The notes beneath the pieces were generated by a model. That model made no database searches. It was not told where the DNA came from and saw nothing but the letters and a program-made list of their open reading frames with translations. A program made the translations under genes and the position numbers. A DNA stretch of 64,000 nucleotides from Leptospira ognonensis (GTDB lineage Bacteria; Spirochaetota; Leptospiria; Leptospirales; Leptospiraceae), in contig NZ_RQGD01000010.1 of NCBI RefSeq assembly GCF_004770745.1, positions 62,001 to 126,000 on the forward strand, written 5' to 3'. This document shows positions 34,250-43,030 of this stretch, piece after piece; the first letter of the stretch is position 1, and each line of letters opens with the position of its first letter.

Positions 34250-36008
34250 AGTATCCGAATACCAACGCTGAAAGGAATAAAAAGAACCAAGGTAAGACAT
34301 TTCCATAAGCTCGGTAAAATGTCATCGAACCTGGAATGATTGACACAGTTCCTTTCAGGAAAGCAGAACTATCGATGGGTGTAAATTCATCATTCAAATT
34401 ACGTCCCAAATGATCCGTGATCACAGATGTCCCTGAGTTTGTCGACCTGACTAGCCACTTCCTAAATTCTATGGCGCGCATCCTTCCAAGCGTATGATGC
34501 TGAAACGATTCGACAGTATTTCCATACCACTTATCGTTTGTTACGTTAACTATAAAATCGGGATCACCTTTAAATTTTCGTACGTATTCTGAGATGATCA
34601 CCTCATAACAGATCAAAGGCAAAAAGGAACCACTGATAGTTTCATCTACCCGATTTTCTTTATAATACTCACTTACCATACTTGGAGTAAAAAAATTCAT
34701 GTCCTTCCACTCTAAATCACGAACGGGAGCGTGTTTGTTATGATCCGTCCCATAATAAGGAATGAGATCCATGGATTTTCCTTCAGCGAATTTTCCAGTC
34801 TGTCCGCTGAGTGCATACATCCAATCAAAAGGCATATATTCACCAAATATAAGTAAAAAAACTTTTTGGTAACTACCCCTTCTTTCCCCATTCGGATTGT
34901 AGAGTGCGGAGGAATTATAAGTCACTAACGCATCACGGGTTTTAATATCATTTTCAAAACCCACATCCAATTCATTAAAGAATACATTGGCTTTATGACG
35001 GAGAGCCAATGTCTTCATAAAGGATTCAAATTTTTCCCAATAGATGCCTGCGAGACGAGTCGCCTCAGTATCGTTTGTCGAAAAAAAAGGAACACCTGAC
35101 TCAGGCAATACGATCAAATCAACTTTTTGATCTTTTGCACCCTCAAAGCTAAGATCATCAATCCGTTTCATGAGCGAGTTGATTGTTTCAACAATACTTC
35201 GGCCATCCCGAAATTCTAAGGGGGCATTTGGTTGTACGATTAAAACTTCTCTCGTTCCGATTGGACTCACTGCTTCCCACTTACGGAATAGATAGTAGCC
35301 GTTTACCCAGTAACAAAGAAAAACAAAGAGTACACTCGCAAAACCAATCCACATCTTCCCTGTGCGCTTTATAGGTAATTTCCTATCAGCATTGGGTTTC
35401 GAATTACGCACCCTTTTGATCAAAATCAAAATCCGTTTCGGATTTCGGAACTGGAACAAAAGGTAAGAAAAAAGAAATAAAAGAACGGTTAAGCCATATG
35501 AGCTCGCATACTCTGCATTTTGTGAAAGAATATGATTTTCGGCGACGACACTTCCGAAATACCAAGGAAACACTTGTGGTGTAAAAAATTCCGCAAACAA
35601 CATGGAAAAACTAGCAAGCCAAGGGAAAAATTTCCCTACCCGCTTTACAAGAAAGGAAAACGTCAAAAGAAAAAGTGGAAATTTTAGATTTAAAAAGACG
35701 GCAGATAAAACAAAAATAGGCGTGGCGATAAACCAAGGGAAACCACCAAACACTGTGACCATGTGGTAGATCCAATAAAAAGAGACTGCATAAAAGGCGA
35801 TGGCAAATCCAAAACCATGCCATAAGAGTTTTTTCCACTCACCGCGGTATTTTTTTTCGATATAAAAAAGCCCCAAAGGAGCAATCCAAATAAAATAAGA
35901 GTAGGATAACGGCGCAAAAGCGAGATGAGAAAATACGGCAGTGAAAAGATAACAAAGTATTGCGATGAAACCCTCTTTGGAAGTAAAATATCGAAAGATA
36001 GATTTCAT
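34230..36008 (-). CDS. lnt: apolipoprotein N-acyltransferase
   Basis: A ~592-residue inner-membrane enzyme that adds the third acyl chain to lipoproteins. About seven hydrophobic helices precede a nitrilase-fold domain: the catalytic Glu is in LIVLPESGVPFF and the catalytic Cys in LPLICYEVIISEY; a final helix closes the protein. The frame starts with GTG at 36014, but the ATG at 36008 is favoured. It is 20 bp downstream of the PIN-TRAM gene. Fits the many lipoproteins in this window. Confidence 0.92.
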   Translation of the reverse strand: MKSIFRYFTSKEGFIAILCYLFTAVFSHLAFAPLSYSYFIWIAPLGLFYIEKKYRGEWKKLLWHGFGFAIAFYAVSFYWIYHMVTVFGGFPWFIATPIFVLSAVFLNLKFPLFLLTFSFLVKRVGKFFPWLASFSMLFAEFFTPQVFPWYFGSVVAENHILSQNAEYASSYGLTVLLFLFSYLLFQFRNPKRILILIKRVRNSKPNADRKLPIKRTGKMWIGFASVLFVFLCYWVNGYYLFRKWEAVSPIGTREVLIVQPNAPLEFRDGRSIVETINSLMKRIDDLSFEGAKDQKVDLIVLPESGVPFFSTNDTEATRLAGIYWEKFESFMKTLALRHKANVFFNELDVGFENDIKTRDALVTYNSSALYNPNGERRGSYQKVFLLIFGEYMPFDWMYALSGQTGKFAEGKSMDLIPYYGTDHNKHAPVRDLEWKDMNFFTPSMVSEYYKENRVDETISGSFLPLICYEVIISEYVRKFKGDPDFIVNVTNDKWYGNTVESFQHHTLGRMRAIEFRKWLVRSTNSGTSVITDHLGRNLNDEFTPIDSSAFLKGTVSIIPGSMTFYRAYGNVLPWFFLFLSALVFGYYVRKSR

Positions 36009-36034
36009 ACGCACATACTTAAGACAGACAACGC

Positions 36035-37072
36035 TTACGATTTGTTGTAGTTGTTGTTTCCGTTTTGGACTTTTGTGAAAATCATTTTACCCGCTGCTGT
36101 TTGGATGATAGAAGTGACTACGACTCGTACTTCTTTACTCACCAAATGACCACCGTTTTCTATGACAACCATGGTACCATCTTCCAAATAGCCGATCCCT
36201 TGGTTTTCATCTTTTCCTTCTTTTATGACGGAAATCGGGAATTCTTCACCAGGTAAAACGACAGGTTTTAAAGCATTGGCAAGGTTGTTCAAGTTTAGCA
36301 CTCGCACGCCTTGTAACTCGGCTACCTTGTTCAAGTTGAAGTCATTGGTGACAACTGCGGCACCTGTATCCCGGGCTAGCTTCACAAGCTTGGCATCGAC
36401 CTCACGGGTATCAGAATAATCCGTATAAGTGATTTTGACTTCGATAGAGCCTTTTCTTTGCAGCTTGTTTAGCATTTCGAGTCCACGACGGCCACGCGCC
36501 CGTTTGATCGGGTCAGAGGAGTCGGAAATCAACTGGATTTCTCGAAGCACAAAATTAGGCAAAATGAGCGGACCATCTAGGAAATGAGTGTCCGCAATGT
36601 CCAAAATGCGACCATCGATAACGACAGACGTATCTAAGATTTTTTCGCGAATGTTGCTATTGGGGGTTTCGATTCCGGGTAAGCTGAAAGCAGAACCAGG
36701 AGCACCTGTTCCACCACCAAAAATCGCAAGACCAGGCCTTCTTGAAAAACTAACTCCGGTTTTGACGCCAGTGATGAAGAACAAGAAAATGAGCGTGATC
36801 CCGAACGCACGGAATCCGTATTCGGAAAGAAGACTAGCAGGGTAACCCGCGATTGCAATTCCCAAGAAACCAAAAAGTGCCCCTAATAGGACAACATCTG
36901 CTTTGATTTCAGGAAAAAGTTTTTTTTCTCCAAATGCGATCGTGACCGCATAGAGAAGTACCAATCCCGACAGCGAAAGCGCAAGAATTAGATTCTGTGA
37001 TTCCGAGTAGAGAAAGAAAAATGACGCCAGACCGACTGCGAGCGAGCCGATAGCTGCAAGGAGGTGTTTCAT
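36035..37072 (-). CDS. PIN/TRAM-domain membrane protein (YacL-like)
   Basis: A 345-residue protein with four N-terminal helices, then a PIN nuclease-like domain that starts at [13 protein letters not shown] and contains acidic residues such as those in [16 protein letters not shown], and a C-terminal TRAM domain ([30 protein letters not shown]). YacL-type proteins of this build are widespread; a role in RNA processing or stress is proposed for relatives but not shown. It sits between carD and lnt, all on the minus strand, 43 bp from the carD stop. Confidence 0.9.
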   Translation of the reverse strand: MKHLLAAIGSLAVGLASFFFLYSESQNLILALSLSGLVLLYAVTIAFGEKKLFPEIKADVVLLGALFGFLGIAIAGYPASLLSEYGFRAFGITLIFLFFITGVKTGVSFSRRPGLAIFGGGTGAPGSAFSLPGIETPNSNIREKILDTSVVIDGRILDIADTHFLDGPLILPNFVLREIQLISDSSDPIKRARGRRGLEMLNKLQRKGSIEVKITYTDYSDTREVDAKLVKLARDTGAAVVTNDFNLNKVAELQGVRVLNLNNLANALKPVVLPGEEFPISVIKEGKDENQGIGYLEDGTMVVIENGGHLVSKEVRVVVTSIIQTAAGKMIFTKVQNGNNNYNKS

Positions 37073-37115
37073 GACTCAAACCTTTTTAGCCAAAAATTTG
37101 AGGATATACGGAAGA

Positions 37116-37694
37116 CTATTCTAGATCGAGATCATCAACTTCTTTTGGCGGAGGCGGAGGTGCAAGGCCCTGAACCGAAGCAGCCAAAACATCCGAAACG
37201 ATATTTCCAGCTTCTTCTTGCGGAACGCCTTTGCTCAGTGCAATTTCCATCTTTACCAAATTATATGCGCTCTCATAGAGCTTTCTCTCCATAATGGAGA
37301 GTTCTTTGCCATAGGCACGTTTGTAAAGATTTCGGCAGACATCTGCTACCTCAAAAATAGAACCAGATTTAATCTTGTTCATATTGTTTTGGTAACGAAC
37401 CTTCCAATCTTCTTCCGTATCGATTTCATCCTTTTTGAGGAGAGTGAGAACTTTTTTGATCTCTTTTTTATCAATAATCGACCGGATGCCAACATCAATC
37501 GCACGTCCTACTGGGATAGAAACTTTCATCTTGGAACCTTGAATCTCCATGATGTAACAGTCCATCTTCTTCCCCAGAATCAACTTTTTGCCGACTTCTG
37601 TGACTTCGCCTACTCCGTGGATAGGATAGACTACATAGTCTCCTACCTTGAATTTAGGCCCTGTACCTTTTTCAGTTAATTTTTTTATAGCCAA
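37116..37694 (-). CDS. carD: CarD family transcriptional regulator
   Basis: A 192-residue protein. The N-terminal RNA-polymerase-interaction domain shows [20 protein letters not shown], the CarD/CdnL/TRCF Tudor-like hallmark; the C-terminal part is helical and acidic ([26 protein letters not shown]...). CarD binds RNA polymerase and stabilises open complexes at stable-RNA and other promoters. It begins with a TTG at 37694 behind a near-consensus promoter. It leads a probable minus-strand unit carD-PIN/TRAM-lnt. Confidence 0.93.
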   Translation of the reverse strand: MAIKKLTEKGTGPKFKVGDYVVYPIHGVGEVTEVGKKLILGKKMDCYIMEIQGSKMKVSIPVGRAIDVGIRSIIDKKEIKKVLTLLKKDEIDTEEDWKVRYQNNMNKIKSGSIFEVADVCRNLYKRAYGKELSIMERKLYESAYNLVKMEIALSKGVPQEEAGNIVSDVLAASVQGLAPPPPPKEVDDLDLE

Positions 37695-37730
37695 GTAAGT
37701 ATAATAACTTCCGTAAATACTCTTGCCTTT

Positions 37731-37759
37731 AGTATACCTCAGAAAATTGCCAATGTCAA
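37731..37759 (-). promoter_or_regulatory. near-consensus sigma70 promoter of carD
   Basis: Minus strand: TTGACA at 37759-37754 (perfect -35), 17-base spacer, TATACT at 37736-37731 (one mismatch to TATAAT). A start of transcription about 7 bases downstream would give a leader of roughly 30 bases to the TTG start at 37694. This is the strongest promoter recognised in the window. Confidence 0.75.
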
Positions 37760-37778
37760 GGCAATAGGTAAAAATAGT

Positions 37779-38366
37779 TTAAAATCGAATCGTTTTTACC
37801 ATCGCATCGGCTGCATTCGGGATTTTAGCGCTGATCTTATCCAAAGCGTCCCTCGCATCTTCCATACGGTAGAAATAACCTGCATAGAGCTTACCTGTGG
37901 AGGTCCGGAAAATCCTTCCCTGCAAGCTTGGTTCAGAAGTCATGAGATGCTTGCCGATTTGGACGGCTTCTTCTGGAGAAAAATTTCCGATTTGGACCAT
38001 GTAATTGATCTGATCATTTTTCGGTGGGAATTTTAAAGTCGTTGGGAAGGGAGAAGATGAGCTCTGGGTAGCTTGTGCCTCGGCGTTAGTTTCAGGGGCT
38101 TGGATGCGTGAGGTTTTTCCTAAGTTTGAAAACGACTTTTCCTGGTTAGACTCGAACCCTTTTTCTTTTTGGTTCAACTGGATACCGACGACCATACCGG
38201 AAGTAAATAAAAGGATGGCGCCAATGAGCAAAACAAATGCCGATCTGGGTTTTGTGGATTCTTTCTGATTTGTATGGGGGTGGTAAGATCCGAATTCTAA
38301 AGGTTCTTGGCCTGGTTGGTGGCTGTAAGAACCTCGGAGCCTACGTGAATAATCTATATTTTGCAT
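37779..38366 (-). CDS. membrane-anchored SPOR-domain protein
   Basis: A 195-residue protein: a cytoplasmic ~40-residue N-terminus, one helix (about residues 43-63), a low-complexity Ser/Gln linker and a C-terminal SPOR domain (INYMVQIGNFSPEEAVQIGKHL ... GYFYRMEDARDALDKI). SPOR domains bind peptidoglycan lacking stem peptides and locate proteins to division sites, so a cell-division or wall role is likely. It lies upstream of the carD promoter. Confidence 0.88.
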   Translation of the reverse strand: MQNIDYSRRLRGSYSHQPGQEPLEFGSYHPHTNQKESTKPRSAFVLLIGAILLFTSGMVVGIQLNQKEKGFESNQEKSFSNLGKTSRIQAPETNAEAQATQSSSSPFPTTLKFPPKNDQINYMVQIGNFSPEEAVQIGKHLMTSEPSLQGRIFRTSTGKLYAGYFYRMEDARDALDKISAKIPNAADAMVKTIRF

Positions 38367-38432
38367 GGACTTTCAGAATCTCTTTTCTTTAAAGATCGGT
38401 TCAGAAAGTCCAAAAAACGAATCGTTTTTTTA

Positions 38433-38996
38433 TTATTTGCCCGGAATGACCTCAGTTTGTCCTTCTGGTAGGATATAATAACTGTCTCCATTCTCTGAAG
38501 TCACTGTCCGTTCTGGTTTTGCGTATCGTGTCGGTTGTTCTGCGGTCGAGAGGTTCATTATCTTTGCAAATCCCATCCTCTGGCCTTGTTCTAAGCGAGA
38601 AAGATTCGCACCCAGATTGAAATTGCCGGAAGTACGAGCGATCAGGGCGATAGTAACTTGTTTTGTTTCTCCTGCTACAAAATTTCCCAAAGAAACGTCC
38701 CTTGCCCCTCGTGTCAATGCGAGCTCTTGCGGGAGCGAAAGATTCAAAACGAGATCTTCAGAAGTGTCTCCTGAAGTGATGCTCAAGATAACAACTGTTT
38801 CTCTGCCTACATGTATTTCTTCCTCAACATCCCAAACTACCGTTAGTGGCAGATAGGATTTTGATTTTAGATTTTGTGCTTCCCGAATGATCTTTCTTTT
38901 ACCAAGAGCGATTTCGGACTGGTTTGGTTTAGAAGATTCACAATGGATTAGAAATCCGATGAGAAAAAGGGAGGTAATGGTATGTATCAGTTTCAT
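38433..38996 (-). CDS. putative lipoprotein, function unknown
   Basis: A 187-residue protein with a signal peptide ending in LIHC, a relaxed spirochaetal lipobox, so Cys19 is probably lipidated. The mature domain is strand-rich (LPLTVVWDVEEEIHVGRETVVILSI, QVTIALIARTSGNFNLG) and resembles a single Ig/CARDB-type beta-sandwich. It lies 15 bp downstream of the metalloprotease-like lipoprotein gene, so they are probably cotranscribed. Confidence 0.75.
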   Translation of the reverse strand: MKLIHTITSLFLIGFLIHCESSKPNQSEIALGKRKIIREAQNLKSKSYLPLTVVWDVEEEIHVGRETVVILSITSGDTSEDLVLNLSLPQELALTRGARDVSLGNFVAGETKQVTIALIARTSGNFNLGANLSRLEQGQRMGFAKIMNLSTAEQPTRYAKPERTVTSENGDSYYILPEGQTEVIPGK

Positions 38997-39011
38997 ATAT
39001 AATTTCCTAAT

Positions 39012-41411
39012 TTAAGGGAGGTTGATGTTGACCGCATATTCGCCTATGCCCGAATTCGTGTAACAGCCTGAAGATTGTAAACCTTGGATGCATCGGTTAT
39101 AAGTCCTAATTTCTAGAATATAAATATTACCAGAAGTTACCGAAAAGGTTCTCGTGATGGTGCCTACGCTCGCTGATGGAATCGAAATATCCGAGCCTGA
39201 AACGGTAACGCCTCGGCGGGTTAAAAAAACAACAATTGACTCTTGGTCTGTCTGTGTATCCGTCACAGCAACGGACAGTGTGCCGCTACTTGCAGGAGTG
39301 ATTTTGTAAAAGCGACTCCCAAATAGTTTGTTGTTAGCGTAAGATGTTAAACCGCAAAACTGACTTGAGTTAAGGCCCGTTAGATCTCCTGTGTCGGCTG
39401 TCACACTTTGGATTAAAGGGGTGTAGGCATAACCTGAAGAACCACCTGTGCAAGTATGGGAGGCCGCACCACCTGCAGAAGCAACCGAAGAAACGTTCGT
39501 TTCACTGGCCTCATCTGTGGCGATGCTTTCCATGGCCATGATGGCTGTGATGTCTGCTACCGAACCGGAATTGGCGGCTTTTAATGATTTTGCAAATTCA
39601 TGGAAATGGGTGATGCTATCCACGGTTTTCAGTGAGGTCACGGCAGCCCAAATTTGTGCAAACGTCATACTCAAGCTGTCTGTCTGGCTATTTTTGCTAT
39701 CGGAAGAGGAGTCATACAAATCCCAAATCACCGATTGGACAGAAGATTCGGAGTAAAATCCCTTGGTTGTATGCGTTCCTGTTTCTAAATCAAAAGAAAA
39801 ACCACCGGAACTAGTCGAATCTCGGTAGTCTTTAGAGTCATTGATGATTCCGCCCATGGCATTCCCCAGACCTTCCCCATACGCCACTCTTGGCTCCAAG
39901 TGATCATTGGTAGAATGTGCCCCACCTATGGAATCGCTTCGTGATAAAGCTCCTTCTAAGTAATGTGTGAATTCATGGGCAATGACCGCTTTGTCGAAAT
40001 GATCTGGGTCTGAAAACTCATCTCCTAACAATACGATACAATTGGGGACACCTGTTCCGCAGGTGGATGAGGATTGCGTAAAGTAAGAACCATCCGTGCT
40101 ACTATTGGTTTTGATTGAAAGTGTAGGAAATGTGGTCGAACCATCGACAGTTAAAACCTTATCCACTCCCCGTTTCACAACATCCAAAATGGCAAACGGA
40201 CCACTGGCGTTTGATGCATTCGTAGCAGATGAAGGGTGTGTGGCAGTAACATTCACTGTGCAAGAGGAAGTGCAAGTGGAAGCGGTGACAGAGCTTGAAC
40301 TGACAGTATAGATACTACCCACGGTTGATCCTGCTGTGGCATTTCTAACAGTGATGTCCATGATGGGAGCAGACGTTGATTTTAACTCTGCCACCATACG
40401 TATCTTAAACGTGCCGGAAACGGAAACAGAGGAAAAGGAATAGGCACCGGAGTTGTTTGTTTTTGTTGAGGAAAGTACAGTATCTAAAGAATCTAACAGC
40501 TGAACGGTGATGCCGCGAGCCGGGAGAACACTTCCACTCGTATAGTCAATACGGTTGTTGGTGCCGATCGGAAAGTATTGGTAACTCAATGTCCCCGATG
40601 GGGAGACATTCACGGGAGGTGTGTTCGTATAACTGAAGGTATTTCCTGACATCACGGAATTTCCCGTTTGGTTGATGTAAAGGGCGACTTTGGCGGATGT
40701 AGGGGCGACCAAACTGGAATCCGAAGGAATGGTAACTGAAAAACTTTGTGTCGATGGCGAAGTCTGGATCGTGACCGAGCCTGCCTTTTTATACGTATAG
40801 GTATAGGCACTCGAAGTATAAGAATTTTGGATGTAAACATCGGCCGTAACGGAGTTTTTACCGCTCGACACGGAGGCATTAAAATTTACTGTCCCACCGA
40901 CACCGGCGGTTGTCGTTGTAAGTGTCGTCGTAAAGGCCACATAGTCGCAAGATGTGGATGTCGCAGCGTAGATCGTTGCTGAGTTCGAGGCATTCTTTTT
41001 CTTCAAGCCAATGTAGCCATAAGAATAGGAAGAAGTAGAAGTACCGCACGGAATGGTCACACTAAAACTTTGTTCTCCCGTTTTGCTCCCATCAATGGTG
41101 ATTTTTTGGAGGAAGGTGTCCTGGTCGGAAATCGTATAGTCAGTTGAGAGATACACATCCTCTTCTACATTTTGCCCCGTCGTGTAGACATTGACCTTAA
41201 TGGTGAATGATGTTCCCACAGTCACAGAATTATAATTATAAACAAGATTGTACTGAGCCTGAGACGTAGAGGCAGAACTGCTCGAGGTGCTCACACCACC
41301 TAATGCCAAAATCAACCCCAAGCTAGACGAATCCCCACCGGAACCTCCGCCGCCACACGTTAAGCTAAAAAACATAAATCCAACGAGCGTAATATACTTT
41401 GCCATTTTCAT
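39012..41411 (-). CDS. large lipoprotein with gluzincin-type zinc-metalloprotease motif
   Basis: A 799-residue exported protein with a signal peptide ending in SLTC, followed by a Gly/Ser-rich tether. Two similar N-terminal Ig-like beta-sandwiches (~60-170 and ~175-290) precede a possible carboxypeptidase-regulatory-like domain. The zinc motif HEFTH is H479-E480-x-x-H483, with a candidate third ligand E513 in YGEGLGNA, the gluzincin spacing. A C-terminal beta-rich domain follows. It is probably a surface or periplasmic protease; the substrate is unknown. It does not match the well-known leptospiral pappalysin or thermolysin families by eye. Confidence 0.78.
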   Translation of the reverse strand: MKMAKYITLVGFMFFSLTCGGGGSGGDSSSLGLILALGGVSTSSSSASTSQAQYNLVYNYNSVTVGTSFTIKVNVYTTGQNVEEDVYLSTDYTISDQDTFLQKITIDGSKTGEQSFSVTIPCGTSTSSYSYGYIGLKKKNASNSATIYAATSTSCDYVAFTTTLTTTTAGVGGTVNFNASVSSGKNSVTADVYIQNSYTSSAYTYTYKKAGSVTIQTSPSTQSFSVTIPSDSSLVAPTSAKVALYINQTGNSVMSGNTFSYTNTPPVNVSPSGTLSYQYFPIGTNNRIDYTSGSVLPARGITVQLLDSLDTVLSSTKTNNSGAYSFSSVSVSGTFKIRMVAELKSTSAPIMDITVRNATAGSTVGSIYTVSSSSVTASTCTSSCTVNVTATHPSSATNASNASGPFAILDVVKRGVDKVLTVDGSTTFPTLSIKTNSSTDGSYFTQSSSTCGTGVPNCIVLLGDEFSDPDHFDKAVIAHEFTHYLEGALSRSDSIGGAHSTNDHLEPRVAYGEGLGNAMGGIINDSKDYRDSTSSGGFSFDLETGTHTTKGFYSESSVQSVIWDLYDSSSDSKNSQTDSLSMTFAQIWAAVTSLKTVDSITHFHEFAKSLKAANSGSVADITAIMAMESIATDEASETNVSSVASAGGAASHTCTGGSSGYAYTPLIQSVTADTGDLTGLNSSQFCGLTSYANNKLFGSRFYKITPASSGTLSVAVTDTQTDQESIVVFLTRRGVTVSGSDISIPSASVGTITRTFSVTSGNIYILEIRTYNRCIQGLQSSGCYTNSGIGEYAVNINLP

Positions 41412-41580
41412 TTTCCCATTTTCAAATCGATACCGAATCCAAGTTAGCAGGTACCGCGTAACATGATTGCCTCAGCTAACCGAAAGGAAAGTACCCAATC
41501 AAGTAAAAATGCGAACTTTGCGTAAAAAATGTGCTAAAAAAAAGATAAAAAATTAGAAAAGTAAAAGATTTGTGCAATAA

Positions 41581-41611
41581 AAAACCCGTAGCTTTTTTGA
41601 CTACGGGTTTT
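41581..41611 (-). terminator. intrinsic terminator of the cytochrome oxidase operon
   Basis: A perfect 11-bp inverted repeat (AAAACCCGTAG / CTACGGGTTTT) flanks a 9-base loop at 41592-41600. On the minus strand the hairpin is followed by TTTTTTATT, i.e. a U tract, 30 bp after the ctaF stop at 41642. It separates this operon from the metalloprotease lipoprotein gene. Confidence 0.9.
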
Positions 41612-41641
41612 GGGGGTTCTTTTGAATTTGTTTGCTAAGGC

Positions 41642-42244
41642 TTAAAAATACTTTTCTGCGGTAAATCCGATCTCAGGAAGGATGCGAGAGAGGATGTCTA
41701 GCATCGTAAAACCTAAAAGAAGTGCCAAAAAACCAAAGGCAGACAAAAAGATGACTCGGTTTAGCATATTATCATACTTTAAATGCATGAAGTAAGCGAG
41801 GACAAAAAATGCTTTCACTGAGGCAACTGCCATCGCGATCACCATGTTTAGTTTTCCTAAATCTACCTGAGCGACGGCAACCGTGATGAGTGTGCCTACA
41901 AACAAGATACCAAGGATCACGGCATAGGTTCCGATAGAAATCACATGGTGGTCATGCTCTTCTTCTTCATCACCTTCTCCATCTTCCACCCACATCGAAG
42001 CAGACGCATGGTCTTCTTTATGCTCTTCATCACCTAAAACAAATTTCAAGAGTTTCCTGTCTTTGTTTTCTTCTTTGAATTTTGCAAACCTGTCCGTTTG
42101 GAAAAACTGGGAAATCCAGTTCCAGATAAAACCACCGATGGTCGCTGTCGCAATCCCGGGAGCAAAAATGCCAAAACCAAGAACTGGAGTAAAAACAGCG
42201 ACAAGCGCGATGAAATAAAGACCGTAATTGATAACGTATTCCAT
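41642..42244 (-). CDS. ctaF: cytochrome c oxidase subunit IV (CtaF)
   Basis: A 200-residue membrane protein: one N-terminal helix pair, a charged loop rich in His/Glu/Asp (EEHKEDHASASMWVEDGEGDEEEEHDHH) and three C-terminal helices with the CtaF-type AVASVKAFFVLAYFMHLKYDN segment. It is longer than the usual ~100-residue CtaF, owing to the N-terminal extension and acidic loop. It is the last gene of the operon, right before the terminator, and 12 bp from ctaE. Confidence 0.85.
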   Translation of the reverse strand: MEYVINYGLYFIALVAVFTPVLGFGIFAPGIATATIGGFIWNWISQFFQTDRFAKFKEENKDRKLLKFVLGDEEHKEDHASASMWVEDGEGDEEEEHDHHVISIGTYAVILGILFVGTLITVAVAQVDLGKLNMVIAMAVASVKAFFVLAYFMHLKYDNMLNRVIFLSAFGFLALLLGFTMLDILSRILPEIGFTAEKYF

Positions 42245-42256
42245 AAAACTTTCCTT

Positions 42257-43030
42257 CTAACCGACCAAATAGAGCAAAGGGAAGAGGTAAATCCAAACAA
42301 GATCCACCACGTGCCAGAAAAGACCAACACCTTCTACGACAGTATAATACTCTGGACCGACTTTCCTTCTCATATTCTTAATGAGAATCCAGAAAATCAA
42401 GATCATACCTGCGAGAACGTGCACACCATGTAAGCCAGTCATTACAAAGTAGAAACCGTAGAACATTTCCCATTTCGGTTGGGAGATGATCGCTTTGAGT
42501 TTCGTTACTTCTTCTGCATGCACATGGTTTGCTTCCAAGGCCTTTGGATCCTTGAGAAGTGCAGAAATCTTGGTTTCGCAGGTTGCTCGTTTGCCACCAG
42601 CTGCACAGGAAGGATCCACAAGAGAAAACTTGCCTGGGATGGTACCAACATGGAATTTGTGCGTATATTCGAAATACTTGATGACCATGAAGATTCCAGC
42701 ACAGGCGATTGTGAGGATGAGCATGATGGAGGCTAACTTATGTATGCCCCTTTGGACATAGCTAATGGCCGCAGCCATCGTAAACGAGCTAATTAGCAGC
42801 ACCACTGTGTTTACAGCTCCCAATTTCCAATCGAGCGAGTGGGAACCGTTTTTGAAAACCGTCGGGTAAATCGAATGGTAAATGAGATAGCCTACGAAAA
42901 GGCCACCAAACATAAGTATTTCCGTGCAGAGAAACAACCAGATCCCTTGTTTGGCAGATGCATACTGGTGCTCAGCACTCTTAAAATGGTGCTCGTGGTG
43001 AAATTCACTTGTAGAACTAACGGAAGTCAT
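42257..43030 (-). CDS. ctaE: cytochrome c oxidase subunit III
   Basis: A 257-residue polytopic protein. Family features: WLFLCTEILMFGGLFVGYLIY at the N-terminus, FVMTGLHGVHVLAGM and FWHVVDLVWIYLFPLLYL at the C-terminus. Unusually, a ~60-residue hydrophilic insert with two cysteines (DPSCAAGGKRATCET) separates the central helices. The start overlaps the end of ctaD by 14 bp. Confidence 0.95.
   Translation of the reverse strand: MTSVSSTSEFHHEHHFKSAEHQYASAKQGIWLFLCTEILMFGGLFVGYLIYHSIYPTVFKNGSHSLDWKLGAVNTVVLLISSFTMAAAISYVQRGIHKLASIMLILTIACAGIFMVIKYFEYTHKFHVGTIPGKFSLVDPSCAAGGKRATCETKISALLKDPKALEANHVHAEEVTKLKAIISQPKWEMFYGFYFVMTGLHGVHVLAGMILIFWILIKNMRRKVGPEYYTVVEGVGLFWHVVDLVWIYLFPLLYLVG

Noticed and set aside
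37218..37679. 153-residue plus-strand frame opposite carD
   Set aside because: Antisense to a clear CarD protein with its own promoter; no motif or ribosome site.
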